Positions 36,028-45,743 of a stretch of 64,000 bases of DNA are shown here, piece by piece. Source of the DNA: Lachnospiraceae bacterium (lineage in GTDB: Bacteria; Bacillota; Clostridia; Lachnospirales; Lachnospiraceae). The stretch lies in assembly GCA_029005135.1 (NCBI GenBank), contig JAQXFO010000081.1, positions 18,164 to 82,163 of the forward strand, read 5' to 3'. The notes below the pieces were generated by a model. The model saw nothing but the letters and a program-made list of their open reading frames with translations, was not told the DNA's origin and did not search any database. Position 1 is the stretch's first letter. Each line of letters opens with the position of its first letter. A program made the position numbers and the translations under genes.

Positions 36028-36651
36028 ATGATTGCGATTATTGATTATGATGCCGGAAATATCAAAAGTGTCGAGAAGGCGGTTATCAGTCTCGGTGAGA
36101 CCCCCATTGTGACGCGTGATCCGTCGGTCATTCGGAGTGCCGACCACGTGATCCTGCCCGGAGTCGGGAACTTCGGGGATGCTATGGGAAAACTGGAGGC
36201 CTACGGCCTTGTCGATGTGGTCAAAGCGGTCGTGAGTGCCGGAACGCCCTTCCTGGGTATCTGCCTCGGCCAGCAGCTCCTCTTCGAATCCAGCGAGGAG
36301 TCGCCGGGCGTACCGGGCCTGGGGATCCTCAAAGGCACCTGCCGCCGTTTTCGTGCCGATGCGGGGCTGAAGATTCCCCAGATCGGCTGGAATGACCTGA
36401 AACTGTCTCATGACGGACGCCTCTTCCGCGGCATCGCGGACGGGTCTTATGTCTATTTTGTCCATACCTATTATTGTCATGCCGAGGACCGTTCGGTCGT
36501 CACGGCTTCCTGCACCTATGCCGATGAGGCGGATGCCTCCGTGGAATGCGGTAATGTGTTTGCCTGCCAGTTCCATCCGGAGAAGTCCGGTCGTGTCGGT
36601 CTGAAGATCCTCAGCAATTTCCTGGCTGTGGGAAAGGAGGCCGTATGCTGA
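36028..36651 (+). CDS. hisH: Imidazole glycerol phosphate synthase, glutaminase subunit
   Basis: 207 residues, a class I glutamine amidotransferase. The triad is visible: Cys79 in FLGICLGQQ, His183 and Glu185 in CQFHPEKSG. It releases ammonia from glutamine for HisF in histidine synthesis. Start by homology at [11 protein letters not shown] (36028); an in-frame ATG at 36016 touches the kinase stop (TGATATG) and could be the true coupled start, since neither has a good ribosome binding site. It overlaps hisF by 7 bases. The rest of the his operon is not here. Confidence 0.92.
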   Translation: MIAIIDYDAGNIKSVEKAVISLGETPIVTRDPSVIRSADHVILPGVGNFGDAMGKLEAYGLVDVVKAVVSAGTPFLGICLGQQLLFESSEESPGVPGLGILKGTCRRFRADAGLKIPQIGWNDLKLSHDGRLFRGIADGSYVYFVHTYYCHAEDRSVVTASCTYADEADASVECGNVFACQFHPEKSGRVGLKILSNFLAVGKEAVC

Positions 36652-37403
36652 CCAAACGCATTATTCCCTGCCTGGATGTCAACGCGGGCCGTGTGGTCAA
36701 GGGTATCAATTTTGTGCAGCTGCAGGACGCCGGCGACCCGGTGGAGACGGCCAGAGCCTATGATGAGGCCGGCGCCGATGAGCTGGTCTTTCTCGATATT
36801 ACCGCCTCCTCGGATAACCGTGAGACGGTGGTCGATATGGTGCGCCGCGTGGCTGAACAGGTCTTTATACCCTTTACGGTGGGCGGAGGAATCCGGACGG
36901 TGGAGGATTTCAAGAAGATCCTCCGGGAGGGCGCCGATAAGATCTCGATCAATTCTGCGGCCATCAATAATCCGACTCTGATCAGTGAAGCCGCCGACAA
37001 GTTCGGCAGCCAGTGTGTGGTGGTGGCCATTGACGCCAAGAGACGACCCGACGGCGGCTGGAATATCTACAAGAACGGCGGACGCATTGACTGCGGCATG
37101 GATGCCGTGGAATGGGCCGTTCTCTGCGAAAAGCTGGGCTGCGGCGAGATCCTTCTGACATCCATGGATGCCGACGGCACAAAGGCGGGGTACGACATTG
37201 CCCTGACAAAAGCCATTTCCTCCAGTGTCGGTATCCCGGTCATCGCCTCCGGCGGGGCCGGTACCATCGATCATTTCTATGAGGCCCTGACGGAGGGCGG
37301 TGCCGATGCCGCACTGGCGGCCTCCCTGTTCCATTACAAAGAGCTTGAGATCGGTGATGTCAAGCGCCGTCTGAGGGAAAGAGGTGTATCCGTACGGCTC
37401 TGA
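36645..37403 (+). CDS. hisF: Imidazole glycerol phosphate synthase, cyclase subunit
   Basis: 252 residues, a TIM barrel. [16 protein letters not shown] contains the catalytic Asp11; [24 protein letters not shown] and [17 protein letters not shown] are the phosphate-binding and core segments. It makes IGP and AICAR using ammonia from HisH. GGAGG lies just before the ATG within hisH. The TGA stop overlaps the proposed CTG start of ung. Confidence 0.95.
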   Translation: MLTKRIIPCLDVNAGRVVKGINFVQLQDAGDPVETARAYDEAGADELVFLDITASSDNRETVVDMVRRVAEQVFIPFTVGGGIRTVEDFKKILREGADKISINSAAINNPTLISEAADKFGSQCVVVAIDAKRRPDGGWNIYKNGGRIDCGMDAVEWAVLCEKLGCGEILLTSMDADGTKAGYDIALTKAISSSVGIPVIASGGAGTIDHFYEALTEGGADAALAASLFHYKELEIGDVKRRLRERGVSVRL

Positions 37404-38065
37404 GCGGTGAGTGGTGCCGGGCTCTCCGGGGAGAGTTCAGCAAGCCCTATTACGCAAAACTTTACGAGACGATAGGACAGGAATACCGGACCCGGCAGAT
37501 CTTTCCGCCGGCTTCGGATATTTTTCGCGCCTTTGATCTGACACCCCTGGAGAAGGTGCGCGTCGTGATCCTGGGGCAGGATCCTTATCACGGTGACGGA
37601 CAGGCCAACGGCCTGTGCTTTTCCGTGCATAAGGGCGTGACGATACCGCCGTCCCTTGTCAATATTTATAAGGAACTTCATGAGGATCTGGGCTGCCCGA
37701 TTCCGCATCACGGCGATCTGACGTCCTGGGCGGAGCAGGGTGTGCTCTTGCTCAACACCGTTCTGACGGTGCGGGCTCACGAGGCCTTTTCTCACCGCGG
37801 TCTTGGCTGGGAGACCTTTACCGATGCGGCTATCCGGGTGCTGGCTGAACAGGATCGGCCCCTGGTCTTCATCCTGTGGGGGAGTGCCGCCAGGAAGAAA
37901 AAGAGCTTTATCCACAATCCGAAGCATAGTGTCGTCGAATCGGCCCATCCGAGCCCTCTGTCGGCATACAACGGCTTTTTCGGCAGCCGTCCCTTCTCGA
38001 AGACCAATGATTATCTGCTCCGGGCGGGTGAGAAGCCGATCGACTGGCAGATCGCGGATTCGTGA
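37400..38065 (+). CDS. ung: Uracil-DNA glycosylase, apparent CTG start
   Basis: Family 1 UDG. Motifs: GQDPYHG with the water-activating Asp61, LLLNTVLTV, and [18 protein letters not shown] with His183. The first ordinary start in frame is GTG at 37556, just before the active site, which would cut off about 52 residues that match the family ([31 protein letters not shown]). Upstream the frame is open to a stop at 37355-37357 with no ATG, GTG or TTG. CTG at 37400, overlapping the hisF stop as CTGA, gives 221 residues, the usual UDG length. AGAGG lies about 15 bp before it. A frameshift or sequence error is the alternative. Confidence 0.85.
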   Translation: MSGEWCRALRGEFSKPYYAKLYETIGQEYRTRQIFPPASDIFRAFDLTPLEKVRVVILGQDPYHGDGQANGLCFSVHKGVTIPPSLVNIYKELHEDLGCPIPHHGDLTSWAEQGVLLLNTVLTVRAHEAFSHRGLGWETFTDAAIRVLAEQDRPLVFILWGSAARKKKSFIHNPKHSVVESAHPSPLSAYNGFFGSRPFSKTNDYLLRAGEKPIDWQIADS

Positions 38066-38110
38066 GCCTTCCCGGGAAGGCCGGTCCGGATTCAGCCGGG
38101 GGGAGAGAGC

Positions 38111-39808
38111 ATGTCTGAGAAAAAAAATACTGTCATTAAACAAGCCTCCTTTCTGATGGCCGCCACGCTCATCTGCCGCGTGATCGGCCTTCTTTACCGC
38201 AGCCCGCTGCACGGCATCATGGGTGATGTCGGTGATGGGTATTATTCCTTTGCCTACGAATGGTACAACATGATCCTGCTGATCGCCTCCTACAGCATTC
38301 CCATGGCGGTCTCCAAGGTCATGGCCGAGCTTCTGGCTGTCCGACAGTTCAAAAATGCCCAGAAGGTCTTCCACGCTGCCCTTCTCTATGTGACGGTGGT
38401 GGGCCTTATCGGCGCTGCCGCCGCGTATTTCGGTGCGCCGTTTTTTCTGGCGAAGCAGCCGGATGCGGTGCTGGCCCTCCGGGTCATGGCGCCGACAATC
38501 TTCCTGTCGGGTTTCCTCGGCGTTCTGAGAGGCTATTTTCAGGCTCAGAATACGATGATGCCGACGGCCGTTTCCCAGATCGGTGAGCAGATCGTGAATG
38601 CGGTGATCTCGGTGGCGGCGGCCTGGTTTATGACAAGGCCTTACGCGGCCGATGCCAACCTGACCGGAAAATTCGGTGCCGCCGGCGGCACTATCGGAAC
38701 CGGCGCCGGCGTGGTGACGGGCCTGCTCATCATGGCGGGCATTTATTTCCTTAACCGACGCTTTATCCTGAAGCGGCTGGGTCGGGACAGGACCGGAGAG
38801 CTTAAGACCCTCACCGACTGCCTGAAGCTGATCCTTCTGATGGTCACACCGGTCCTTCTGGCGACCTGTGTCTATAACCTCAGCGGTATCGTAGACCAGA
38901 CGCTTTTTACCTGGCTGATGCCCCTCAAGGGCTTCACGGCTGAGCAGATCAGTACGCAGTATGCCCTGTTCGGTTACCAGTTCCGTCCGATCATCAATAT
39001 CCCCATTGCGTTGGCTTCCGCCACCTCCACGGCGTTGATCCCGGCGGTGGCCGCCTCCATCGCGTCGAAGGATACGCAGGCGGCCGAAGGAAAGATCACC
39101 TCAACGGTCAGCTTCACCATGTTTCTGGCGATCCCGTCAGCGGTGGGCATCGCGGTGCTGTCTCTGCCCATCATCCGCATCCTGTACCCCGGCGCCAATC
39201 AAAATGCTGCCGCGGTGCTGTTGTCTCTGGGTGCTGTTTCGGTGATCTTTTACTGTTTGTCAACCGTGACCAACGGTGTTCTGCAGGGCCTCGGCAAGCC
39301 GTCTCTGCCGGTCTGTCATGCGGCGGCTGCCCTGGCGGTCAATGCGGTGGTGCTGACAGTCGGTGTGGCTCTGTTCAACATGGGTATCGCGGCGGTCATG
39401 CTGGCGACGATCCTCTATGCCATGACCGTATCCTTCCTGAATGCCCTGTCGCTCAAGAAGATCATTCCTTATAAAACCGATATCCGGCGCGCCTATCTGG
39501 AGCCTCTGGCGGCAGCGGCTGTCATGGGCGTTGTGGTGGGTGCCCTTTACTGGGGCATGGCCGCCCTGCTGCCGTCCTTAATCGGTCGCTACCTCTTTAA
39601 TGCCCTCTGGACCGTCTTTGTCGTGCTGGCGGGCATGCTGACCTATGCCGTCGCCTATGTCCTCATTTCGCGCAAGAATGCCGATGAGCTGAAACGGATG
39701 CCGATGGGCACGCGTATCCTTCAGGTTTTCCGCCTGCTGCATATTCCGGTCAGAGAGACAGCCGTTGACGGTAAGCCCGACAATAAGAAAGCCGGTAAAG
39801 GCCGGTAA
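38111..39808 (+). CDS. MurJ/SpoVB-type lipid flippase (MOP superfamily)
   Basis: 565 residues with about 14 membrane helices and a short basic tail (DGKPDNKKAGKGR). The start FLMAATLICRVIGLLYRSPL and the GVLRGYFQAQNTMMPTAVSQIGEQIVNA segment are of the YtgP/SpoVB/MurJ branch, which moves lipid II or other polyprenyl-linked sugars across the membrane. Whether it is the essential lipid II flippase or a polysaccharide exporter cannot be told; ftsW is elsewhere in the window and no polysaccharide genes are near. GGGGAGAG precedes the ATG. Confidence 0.82.
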   Translation: MSEKKNTVIKQASFLMAATLICRVIGLLYRSPLHGIMGDVGDGYYSFAYEWYNMILLIASYSIPMAVSKVMAELLAVRQFKNAQKVFHAALLYVTVVGLIGAAAAYFGAPFFLAKQPDAVLALRVMAPTIFLSGFLGVLRGYFQAQNTMMPTAVSQIGEQIVNAVISVAAAWFMTRPYAADANLTGKFGAAGGTIGTGAGVVTGLLIMAGIYFLNRRFILKRLGRDRTGELKTLTDCLKLILLMVTPVLLATCVYNLSGIVDQTLFTWLMPLKGFTAEQISTQYALFGYQFRPIINIPIALASATSTALIPAVAASIASKDTQAAEGKITSTVSFTMFLAIPSAVGIAVLSLPIIRILYPGANQNAAAVLLSLGAVSVIFYCLSTVTNGVLQGLGKPSLPVCHAAAALAVNAVVLTVGVALFNMGIAAVMLATILYAMTVSFLNALSLKKIIPYKTDIRRAYLEPLAAAAVMGVVVGALYWGMAALLPSLIGRYLFNALWTVFVVLAGMLTYAVAYVLISRKNADELKRMPMGTRILQVFRLLHIPVRETAVDGKPDNKKAGKGR

Positions 39809-39814
39809 GTGACG

Positions 39815-40441
39815 ATGAATGAACAGAAACTCCTGGACGCACTTCTTAAGGATCTTGAAAGGGAGGGGAGGACACCGCGCCTCTTCCTCCACAGCTGCTG
39901 CGCTCCCTGCAGCTCCTATGTGCTGAAATACCTGTCCGATTATTTCAGTATCACCGATTTCTATTACAATCCCAATATCACCGACAAGGACGAATACGAC
40001 AAAAGAAGCCGGGAGCTTCAGCGTCTGATCGAAAAGATGCCGATGAAGAACCCGGTGACTTTTATTGAGGGCGCCTTTGAGCCCGCTCTCTTTTTGGAAG
40101 CGGTCAGGGGACTGGAGCACTGTCCCGAGGGTGGAGAGCGCTGCCGCGTCTGCTTTGACCTGAGACTGAAGGAGGCCTGCCGTCTGGCGGCGGAGGGCGC
40201 CTATGATTATGTCACCACGACGCTGACCATATCGCCCCTCAAGGATGCTGCTCTGCTCAATGAGATCGGCAGGAGACGGGCCGCGGAGGCCGGCGTAGCC
40301 TGGCTGCCGTCGGATTTTAAGAAGAAAAACGGTTATCTGACGTCGGTGCGCCTGTCGGAGGAATATGATCTGTACCGCCAGAATTATTGCGGGTGCGTCT
40401 TTTCAAAGAGAAGTCTTTGTGTTAAAATTGCGGAAAAATAA
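39815..40441 (+). CDS. queH: Epoxyqueuosine reductase QueH
   Basis: 208 residues (DUF208). HSCCAPCSSY (vicinal Cys pair), YYNPNI, CRVCFDLRL and a final YCGCVFS provide the conserved cysteines for metal and Fe-S binding. QueH performs the last step of queuosine synthesis, replacing QueG. queA, the preceding step, lies at 62.3 kb. ATG at 39815 is chosen; a GTG at 39809 directly after the preceding stop is equally possible. It is followed 18 bp later by argH. Confidence 0.9.
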   Translation: MNEQKLLDALLKDLEREGRTPRLFLHSCCAPCSSYVLKYLSDYFSITDFYYNPNITDKDEYDKRSRELQRLIEKMPMKNPVTFIEGAFEPALFLEAVRGLEHCPEGGERCRVCFDLRLKEACRLAAEGAYDYVTTTLTISPLKDAALLNEIGRRRAAEAGVAWLPSDFKKKNGYLTSVRLSEEYDLYRQNYCGCVFSKRSLCVKIAEK

Positions 40442-40459
40442 TTTTTGAGAGGGAAAACT

Positions 40460-41842
40460 ATGGCTCAGTTATGGGGCGGGCGTTTTACAAAAGAGACTGA
40501 CGCCCTGGTCAATGACTATAACGCGTCGATCGGCTTTGATAAGCGCTTTTTCGAGCAGGATATCCGCGGCAGCATCGCCCATGTGAAGATGCTCGGCAAG
40601 CAGAAGATCCTGACGAAAGAGGAAGCGGCAGCCATCGAAGAGGGACTGAACGGCATTCTCCGCGATGTCAGGGAAGGCAGACTGACGATCACGGATGACT
40701 ACGAGGATATCCACAGCTTTAATGAAGCCATGCTGATCGAGCGCATCGGCGACACCGGCAAGAAGCTTCACACCGGCCGCAGCCGCAACGATCAGGTGGC
40801 GCTGGATATGCGTCTTTATATTCGCGACGAGCTCGATAACACGGCGGCGCTTCTTCTGAAGCTTCTGAAGAGGATCGAGGCCATCATCGAGAAGCATACC
40901 GAGACCTATATGCCGGGCTTTACCCATATGCAGAAGGCCCAGCCCGTGACGCTGGCTAATCATTTCGGTGCCTATTTTGAGATGTTTCGTCGTGATCGGG
41001 AGAGACTTTTTTCTATTCGAGAGCGCATGAATGTCTGTCCTCTGGGCTCCGGGGCCCTGGCTGGGACGACCTATCCGCTGGATCGGGAGTATACGGCCCG
41101 CCTGCTGAAGTTCGACAGAGCCTCCAACAATGCCATGGACGGCGTTTCCGACCGGGATTATGTGGTGGAGTTCCTGAACGCCCTGAGCCTTGTGATGATG
41201 CATCTGAGCCGTCTGAGCGAGGAGATCATCACGTGGAATTCCAACGAATACCGCTTTATAGAACTGGACGATGCCTACAGCACCGGTTCCAGCATCATGC
41301 CTCAGAAGAAGAATCCGGATATTCCGGAGCTGGTGAGAGGCAAAACCGGGCGTGTCTATGCTGCCCAGGCCTCCCTTCTGGTGACAATGAAGGGTCTGCC
41401 GCTGGCATACAATAAGGATATGCAGGAGGATAAGGAGCTGACCTTCGATGCCATCGATACGGTGAAGCATTCCCTGACACTGATGACAGGGCTTCTGAAG
41501 ACCGCGTCCTTTAATAAGAAGCGTATGGCCGAGAGCGCGACGGGCGGTTATATCAATGCCACCGACGCCGCCGACTACCTGGTCAGAAAGGGTGTGCCCT
41601 TCCGGGATGCCCACGGCATCATCGGCAGCCTTGTGCTGACCTGCATCGAGAAAGGGGTAGCCATGGATGACCTGCCTCTGACGGATTATCAGGCAGCCTG
41701 CCCGGCCTTCGAAGAGGATATCTATGACGCTATTTCTCTGAAGAGCTGTGTCGTCAGACGTGCCACCAAGGGAGCCCCGGGGGCCATGGACGAGGCTATC
41801 GCCGAGAACCGCCGTTACCTGGGTCTTAAGGAAAAGGTCTGA
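40460..41842 (+). CDS. argH: Argininosuccinate lyase
   Basis: 460 residues. MAQLWGGRFTKETDALV start, TGRSRNDQVALDMRL, TYMPGFTHMQKAQPVTL, and the fumarase-superfamily signature GSSIMPQKKNPD. It cleaves argininosuccinate to arginine and fumarate. The start at 40460 has GAGAGGGA before it; an earlier in-frame ATG adds five residues. argG is not adjacent, unusual for this pair. ArgR is encoded elsewhere in the window and would be the expected regulator. Confidence 0.95.
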   Translation: MAQLWGGRFTKETDALVNDYNASIGFDKRFFEQDIRGSIAHVKMLGKQKILTKEEAAAIEEGLNGILRDVREGRLTITDDYEDIHSFNEAMLIERIGDTGKKLHTGRSRNDQVALDMRLYIRDELDNTAALLLKLLKRIEAIIEKHTETYMPGFTHMQKAQPVTLANHFGAYFEMFRRDRERLFSIRERMNVCPLGSGALAGTTYPLDREYTARLLKFDRASNNAMDGVSDRDYVVEFLNALSLVMMHLSRLSEEIITWNSNEYRFIELDDAYSTGSSIMPQKKNPDIPELVRGKTGRVYAAQASLLVTMKGLPLAYNKDMQEDKELTFDAIDTVKHSLTLMTGLLKTASFNKKRMAESATGGYINATDAADYLVRKGVPFRDAHGIIGSLVLTCIEKGVAMDDLPLTDYQAACPAFEEDIYDAISLKSCVVRRATKGAPGAMDEAIAENRRYLGLKEKV

Positions 41843-41891
41843 GGACAGCAGCGGCCTGTCAGCATTGTGAACAAGACAATAAAGATAATAT

Positions 41892-41913
41892 GCGGCAGCC
41901 AGGGAGCTGCCGC
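41892..41913 (+). other. Hairpin in the asd leader
   Basis: GCGGCAGC (41892-41899) pairs perfectly with GCTGCCGC (41906-41913). No T-run follows; the asd ribosome binding site (AAGGAGAG) begins 5 bp later, so the stem could influence translation initiation or mRNA stability. Confidence 0.5.
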
Positions 41914-41929
41914 CAGTAAGGAGAGTCAA

Positions 41930-43015
41930 ATGAGTGAGAAACTGAAAGTCGGTATCTTAGGTGCCACCGGTATGGTCGGTCAGCGTTTTATTACACTGCT
42001 TTACGATCATCCGTGGTTTGAGATCGAAGTCCTGGCCGCGTCCGCCCGTTCCGCCGGCAAGACCTACGAAGAGGCCGTCGGCGGCAAGTGGAAGATGGAT
42101 GTCCCGATGCCGGAGTGTGTCAGATCCATGGTGGTCCGCGATGTCTCTGATGTCGAGAATGTGGCCCGTGATGTGGATATGGTCTTCTCCGCCGTCAACA
42201 TGACAAAAGAAGAAATCAAGGCCATTGAAATCGAATACGCCAAAACCGAGACACCGGTCGTCTCCAACAACAGTGCCCATCGCTGGACCGAGGATGTGCC
42301 GATGGTGATTCCGGAGATCAACAGCGAACATTTCCATGTGATCGAAGCTCAGAGAAAGCGCCTCGGCACCACCCGCGGCTTCATCGCCGTCAAGCCGAAC
42401 TGCTCCATCCAGAGCTACACACCGGCTCTGGCTGCCTGGAAGGCCTTCGAGCCGACACAGCTGGTGGTCAGTACTTATCAGGCTATCTCCGGTGCCGGCA
42501 AGACCTTTGCCGACTGGCCCGAGATGGTGGAGAATATCATTCCCTATATCGGCGGCGAGGAAGAGAAGTCCGAACAGGAGCCCCTCAAGATTTTCGGTCA
42601 TATCGAGGACGGCCGTATCGTGAAGGCAGAAGGCCCGCAGATCACATGCCAGTGCATCCGCGTCCCGGTGCTTAACGGCCACACCGCTACGGTGTTCATC
42701 AACTTTGCCAAGAAACCGACCTTTGAGGAACTGGTTCAGGCGCTTCGCGATTTCAAGGGGCCGGCCCAGGAATTGAAGCTGCCCTCCGCACCGGAGCATT
42801 TTATCCAGTATCTGGAAGATAATGACAGACCGCAGGTCAAGGCTGACGTCAACTATGCCAACGGCATGGGCGTCTCCATCGGCCGTCTGCGTCCGGATAC
42901 CCTGTTTGACTGGAAGTTTGTCGGCCTGTCCCACAACACCCTGCGCGGTGCCGCCGGCGGTGCCGTGGAATGCGCCGAAATGCTGAAAGCCCTGGGTTAT
43001 ATCACAAAGAAATAA
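41930..43015 (+). CDS. asd: Aspartate-semialdehyde dehydrogenase
   Basis: 361 residues. NADP loop GILGATGMVGQRF (8-20), catalytic Cys158 in KPNCSIQSYT, and the later HNTLRGAAGGAVECAE. The length and sequence are of the archaeal/fungal-like branch of the family. It makes aspartate semialdehyde for lysine, threonine and methionine. AAGGAGAG precedes ATG at 41930; an upstream in-frame ATG (41867) would run through the leader hairpin and is rejected. topB starts 13 bp after its stop. Confidence 0.94.
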   Translation: MSEKLKVGILGATGMVGQRFITLLYDHPWFEIEVLAASARSAGKTYEEAVGGKWKMDVPMPECVRSMVVRDVSDVENVARDVDMVFSAVNMTKEEIKAIEIEYAKTETPVVSNNSAHRWTEDVPMVIPEINSEHFHVIEAQRKRLGTTRGFIAVKPNCSIQSYTPALAAWKAFEPTQLVVSTYQAISGAGKTFADWPEMVENIIPYIGGEEEKSEQEPLKIFGHIEDGRIVKAEGPQITCQCIRVPVLNGHTATVFINFAKKPTFEELVQALRDFKGPAQELKLPSAPEHFIQYLEDNDRPQVKADVNYANGMGVSIGRLRPDTLFDWKFVGLSHNTLRGAAGGAVECAEMLKALGYITKK

Positions 43016-43028
43016 TCGGGTAAGACAT

Positions 43029-45041
43029 TTGGGTAAATGGTTATTTATTGCTGAAAAACCATCCGTCGCTCAGGAATTTGCGCGCGTCCTTCATGTGGAA
43101 GGGCGCCGCAGCGACGGTTATATTGAATCGGAGGATAAGATCGTGACCTGGTGCGTCGGTCATCTGGTGACGATGAGTTATCCCGAAAAATATGATATGA
43201 AGTATAAAAGGTGGAGTATGAGTACCCTGCCTTTTTTGCCGTCTGAGTTTAAATATGAGATCATACCTGATGTCAGAAAGCAGTTTGACATCGTCAGCCG
43301 GCTGCTGGCCCGGCAGGATGTGGAGCGTATCTATGTCTGCACCGACTCCGGACGCGAGGGGGAGTATATCTATCGTCTCGTGGAGCAGATGTCCGATCCC
43401 GGCGTGGCTGCCAAGGACAGAAGACGGGTCTGGATCGACTCCCAGACCGAGGAGGAGATACGTCGCGGCATCGCGGAGGCCAGGCCCCTGACCGAGTATG
43501 ACAATCTGGCCGCTTCGGCCTATCTGCGGGCCAAAGAGGATTATCTCATCGGCATCAATTTTTCCCGGATTCTGACGCTTCGCTACGGCCAGGGCATGAC
43601 CGATTTTCTGGGCACCAAATGGTCGGCGGTGTCGGCAGGACGCGTGATGACCTGCGTTCTCGGCATGGTTGTCCGGCGGGAGAGGGAGATCCGGTCTTTT
43701 GTGAAGACGCCCTTTTTCCGGGTACTGGGCCGGTTCGAGACGAACAGCGGTCTCCTCGAGGCGGAATGGCATGTCTCAGAGGGCAGCGCCTGGGAAGGGT
43801 CGTCCGCCCTCTATAAGGACAATGGTTTCCGAAAACGCGAGGACGCCGAGACCCTGCTGCGCTGTCTTGAGGCCCTTGAGCCGCAGGCGGGCGTCGTGGA
43901 AAAGGTCGAAAAGAAGCGGGAGAAGAAGGCGGCGCCACTGCTTTACAACCTGGCGGAGCTTCAGAACGATTGCTCGCGCATTTATAAAATGTCACCGGAT
44001 CAGACGCTGGCCGCGGCCCAGGAACTCTACGAGAAGAAGCTGACGACCTATCCGCGTACCGATGCCCGTGTGCTCTCAACGGCGGCTGCAAAGGAAATCA
44101 GCGGCAATCTGAAGGGCCTGACCCATTATCAGCCGGTGGCAGCCTGCGCGGAGGCGGTCCTCAAGGGCGACGCCTGGAAGAAGATCGCTCGTTCCCGCTA
44201 CACGAATGATAAAGCCATCACCGACCACTATGCGATCATACCGACGGGCAGCGGCCTTAAGAGCCTTTCGTCTCTCAGCCGTCAGACGGCGGCAGTCTAC
44301 GATGAGATAGTCCGCCGTTTTCTGGCGATTTTCTATCCGCCGGCTGAATACGATAAGATGTCTCTGGTGATTCGCACCGGGAACGAACGCTTTTATGCCT
44401 CAGCCCGAACCCTGGTCAATCCCGGTTATCTGGCCGCCGACGAGCGGCGGAAACGGGAGGAGGAAACCGTTCCGGGACAAGCGTTCGGAAGCCTTCGCAA
44501 GGGACAGTTGCTGCCGGTGACGGATTTTCAGATCAAGGAAGGTGAGACCACGCCGCCGAAGCGTTACACCTCAGGGTCCATGATCCTGGCGATGGAAAAT
44601 GCAGGCCAGCTCATCGAGGATGAGAGTCTCCGGGAGCAGATCCGCGGTTCCGGCATCGGCACCTCCGCCACCCGGGCTGAGATCCTGAAAAAACTCGTTA
44701 AAATCAAGTATCTGTCTCTTAATAAAAAAACGCAGGTGATCACACCCGAGCTTTTCGGCGAAATGGTCTATGATGCGGTGGAGGTTTCCATTCGGCCTCT
44801 GCTCAATCCCGAGCTGACAGCCAGCTGGGAAAGGGGCCTCACTTATGTGGCTGAAGGCACCATCACGCCGGAAGAGTATATGGCGAAACTGAATCATTTT
44901 ATTACTGTCCGTGTCGACGCTGTCAAGGCCATGTCCGATGACGGCCGTATCCGTGAACTCTACCGGAGGGATGCGGCCTTCTATCAGAAGATGCCGAAAG
45001 CGGCGCCGAAAAAGAGGGAAAGGAGCCGGCATGGGACATGA
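43029..45041 (+). CDS. topB: DNA topoisomerase III (type IA)
   Basis: 670 residues. Toprim domain: FIAEKPSVAQEFARVL (6-21) and DSGREGE (106-112). The catalytic Tyr341 lies in TTYPRTDARVLS. GSGIGTSATRAEILKKLV belongs to the DNA-gate region. It relaxes and decatenates DNA by single-strand passage. It ends without zinc-finger motifs, as TopB does. The start is TTG at 43029, directly before the Toprim strand; no ATG or GTG fits, and the ribosome binding site is poor. It overlaps the next gene by 11 bases. Confidence 0.92.
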   Translation: MGKWLFIAEKPSVAQEFARVLHVEGRRSDGYIESEDKIVTWCVGHLVTMSYPEKYDMKYKRWSMSTLPFLPSEFKYEIIPDVRKQFDIVSRLLARQDVERIYVCTDSGREGEYIYRLVEQMSDPGVAAKDRRRVWIDSQTEEEIRRGIAEARPLTEYDNLAASAYLRAKEDYLIGINFSRILTLRYGQGMTDFLGTKWSAVSAGRVMTCVLGMVVRREREIRSFVKTPFFRVLGRFETNSGLLEAEWHVSEGSAWEGSSALYKDNGFRKREDAETLLRCLEALEPQAGVVEKVEKKREKKAAPLLYNLAELQNDCSRIYKMSPDQTLAAAQELYEKKLTTYPRTDARVLSTAAAKEISGNLKGLTHYQPVAACAEAVLKGDAWKKIARSRYTNDKAITDHYAIIPTGSGLKSLSSLSRQTAAVYDEIVRRFLAIFYPPAEYDKMSLVIRTGNERFYASARTLVNPGYLAADERRKREEETVPGQAFGSLRKGQLLPVTDFQIKEGETTPPKRYTSGSMILAMENAGQLIEDESLREQIRGSGIGTSATRAEILKKLVKIKYLSLNKKTQVITPELFGEMVYDAVEVSIRPLLNPELTASWERGLTYVAEGTITPEEYMAKLNHFITVRVDAVKAMSDDGRIRELYRRDAAFYQKMPKAAPKKRERSRHGT

Positions 45042-45699
45042 ATGCATCGAAACAGCACAACTGTTTGACCTGACACGGTCACTGGCAGGAGATTATCTGA
45101 AGACCTGCCGATATCCCTGGGAAGCACTGGGGCAAATCCATGACCTGATTCTCGAGATTGGCTCTCATCTGCCTGAAGACCGTTATGAAAAGAGAGGCGA
45201 GGATGTCTGGGTTGCCCGTTCCGCCCGGGTTTTTGAATCCGCCTATATCGGCGGGGCCTGCATCATCGGCGAAAACGCCCAGGTGCGTCACGGGGCCTTC
45301 ATCCGCGGCGATGCCCTGGTGGGTGCCGGCTGTGTCATCGGCAACTCCGTCGAGCTGAAAAATGTCATCCTGTTCGATGACTGTGAAGTGCCCCATTACA
45401 ATTATGTGGGCGATTCGATACTCGGCCGCCACGCTCATATGGGCGCCGGTGCCATCACCTCCAATATCCGCGCCGACAGGAAGAATATCATCATTCACGG
45501 CAGTCAGGACTACGAGACCGGCCGCCGGAAGATCGGTGCTTTTCTGGGGGATTTTGCCGAGATCGGCTGCAATGCCGTTCTGAATCCGGGCTGCATCGTC
45601 GGCCCGCGGGCCATGGTCTATCCGACGACCTGCCTGCGCGGCGTGGTGCCTGCGGATACCATCGTCACCCAGGACGGACGCCGCAAGGCTAAGTACTGA
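45031..45699 (+). CDS. Left-handed beta-helix (hexapeptide repeat) transferase-like protein
   Basis: 222 residues. After an N-terminal helix (about 1-50), a run of hexapeptide repeats (VWVARSARVFESAYIGGACIIGENAQV and onward, read in parts) forms a left-handed beta-helix like the C-terminal half of GlmU or glucose-1-phosphate thymidylyltransferases. There is no N-terminal nucleotidyltransferase domain. Such proteins are acyl or nucleotidyl transferases acting on sugars; the substrate is unknown. ATG at 45031 has AAAGGAG upstream within the topB end. It is the last gene before the convergent traX-like gene. Confidence 0.75.
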   Translation: MGHECIETAQLFDLTRSLAGDYLKTCRYPWEALGQIHDLILEIGSHLPEDRYEKRGEDVWVARSARVFESAYIGGACIIGENAQVRHGAFIRGDALVGAGCVIGNSVELKNVILFDDCEVPHYNYVGDSILGRHAHMGAGAITSNIRADRKNIIIHGSQDYETGRRKIGAFLGDFAEIGCNAVLNPGCIVGPRAMVYPTTCLRGVVPADTIVTQDGRRKAKY

Positions 45700-45743
45700 T
45701 CCGCAAAGATCAGCGCGTGGCCGTAGGATACGGGCGGTTCCCG

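Noticed and set aside
41863..41891. Promoter TTGTGA-N15-TAATAT before asd
   Set aside because: The spacer is too short (15 bp) and the -35 weak; asd may be transcribed from this or from upstream genes, so it was not listed.
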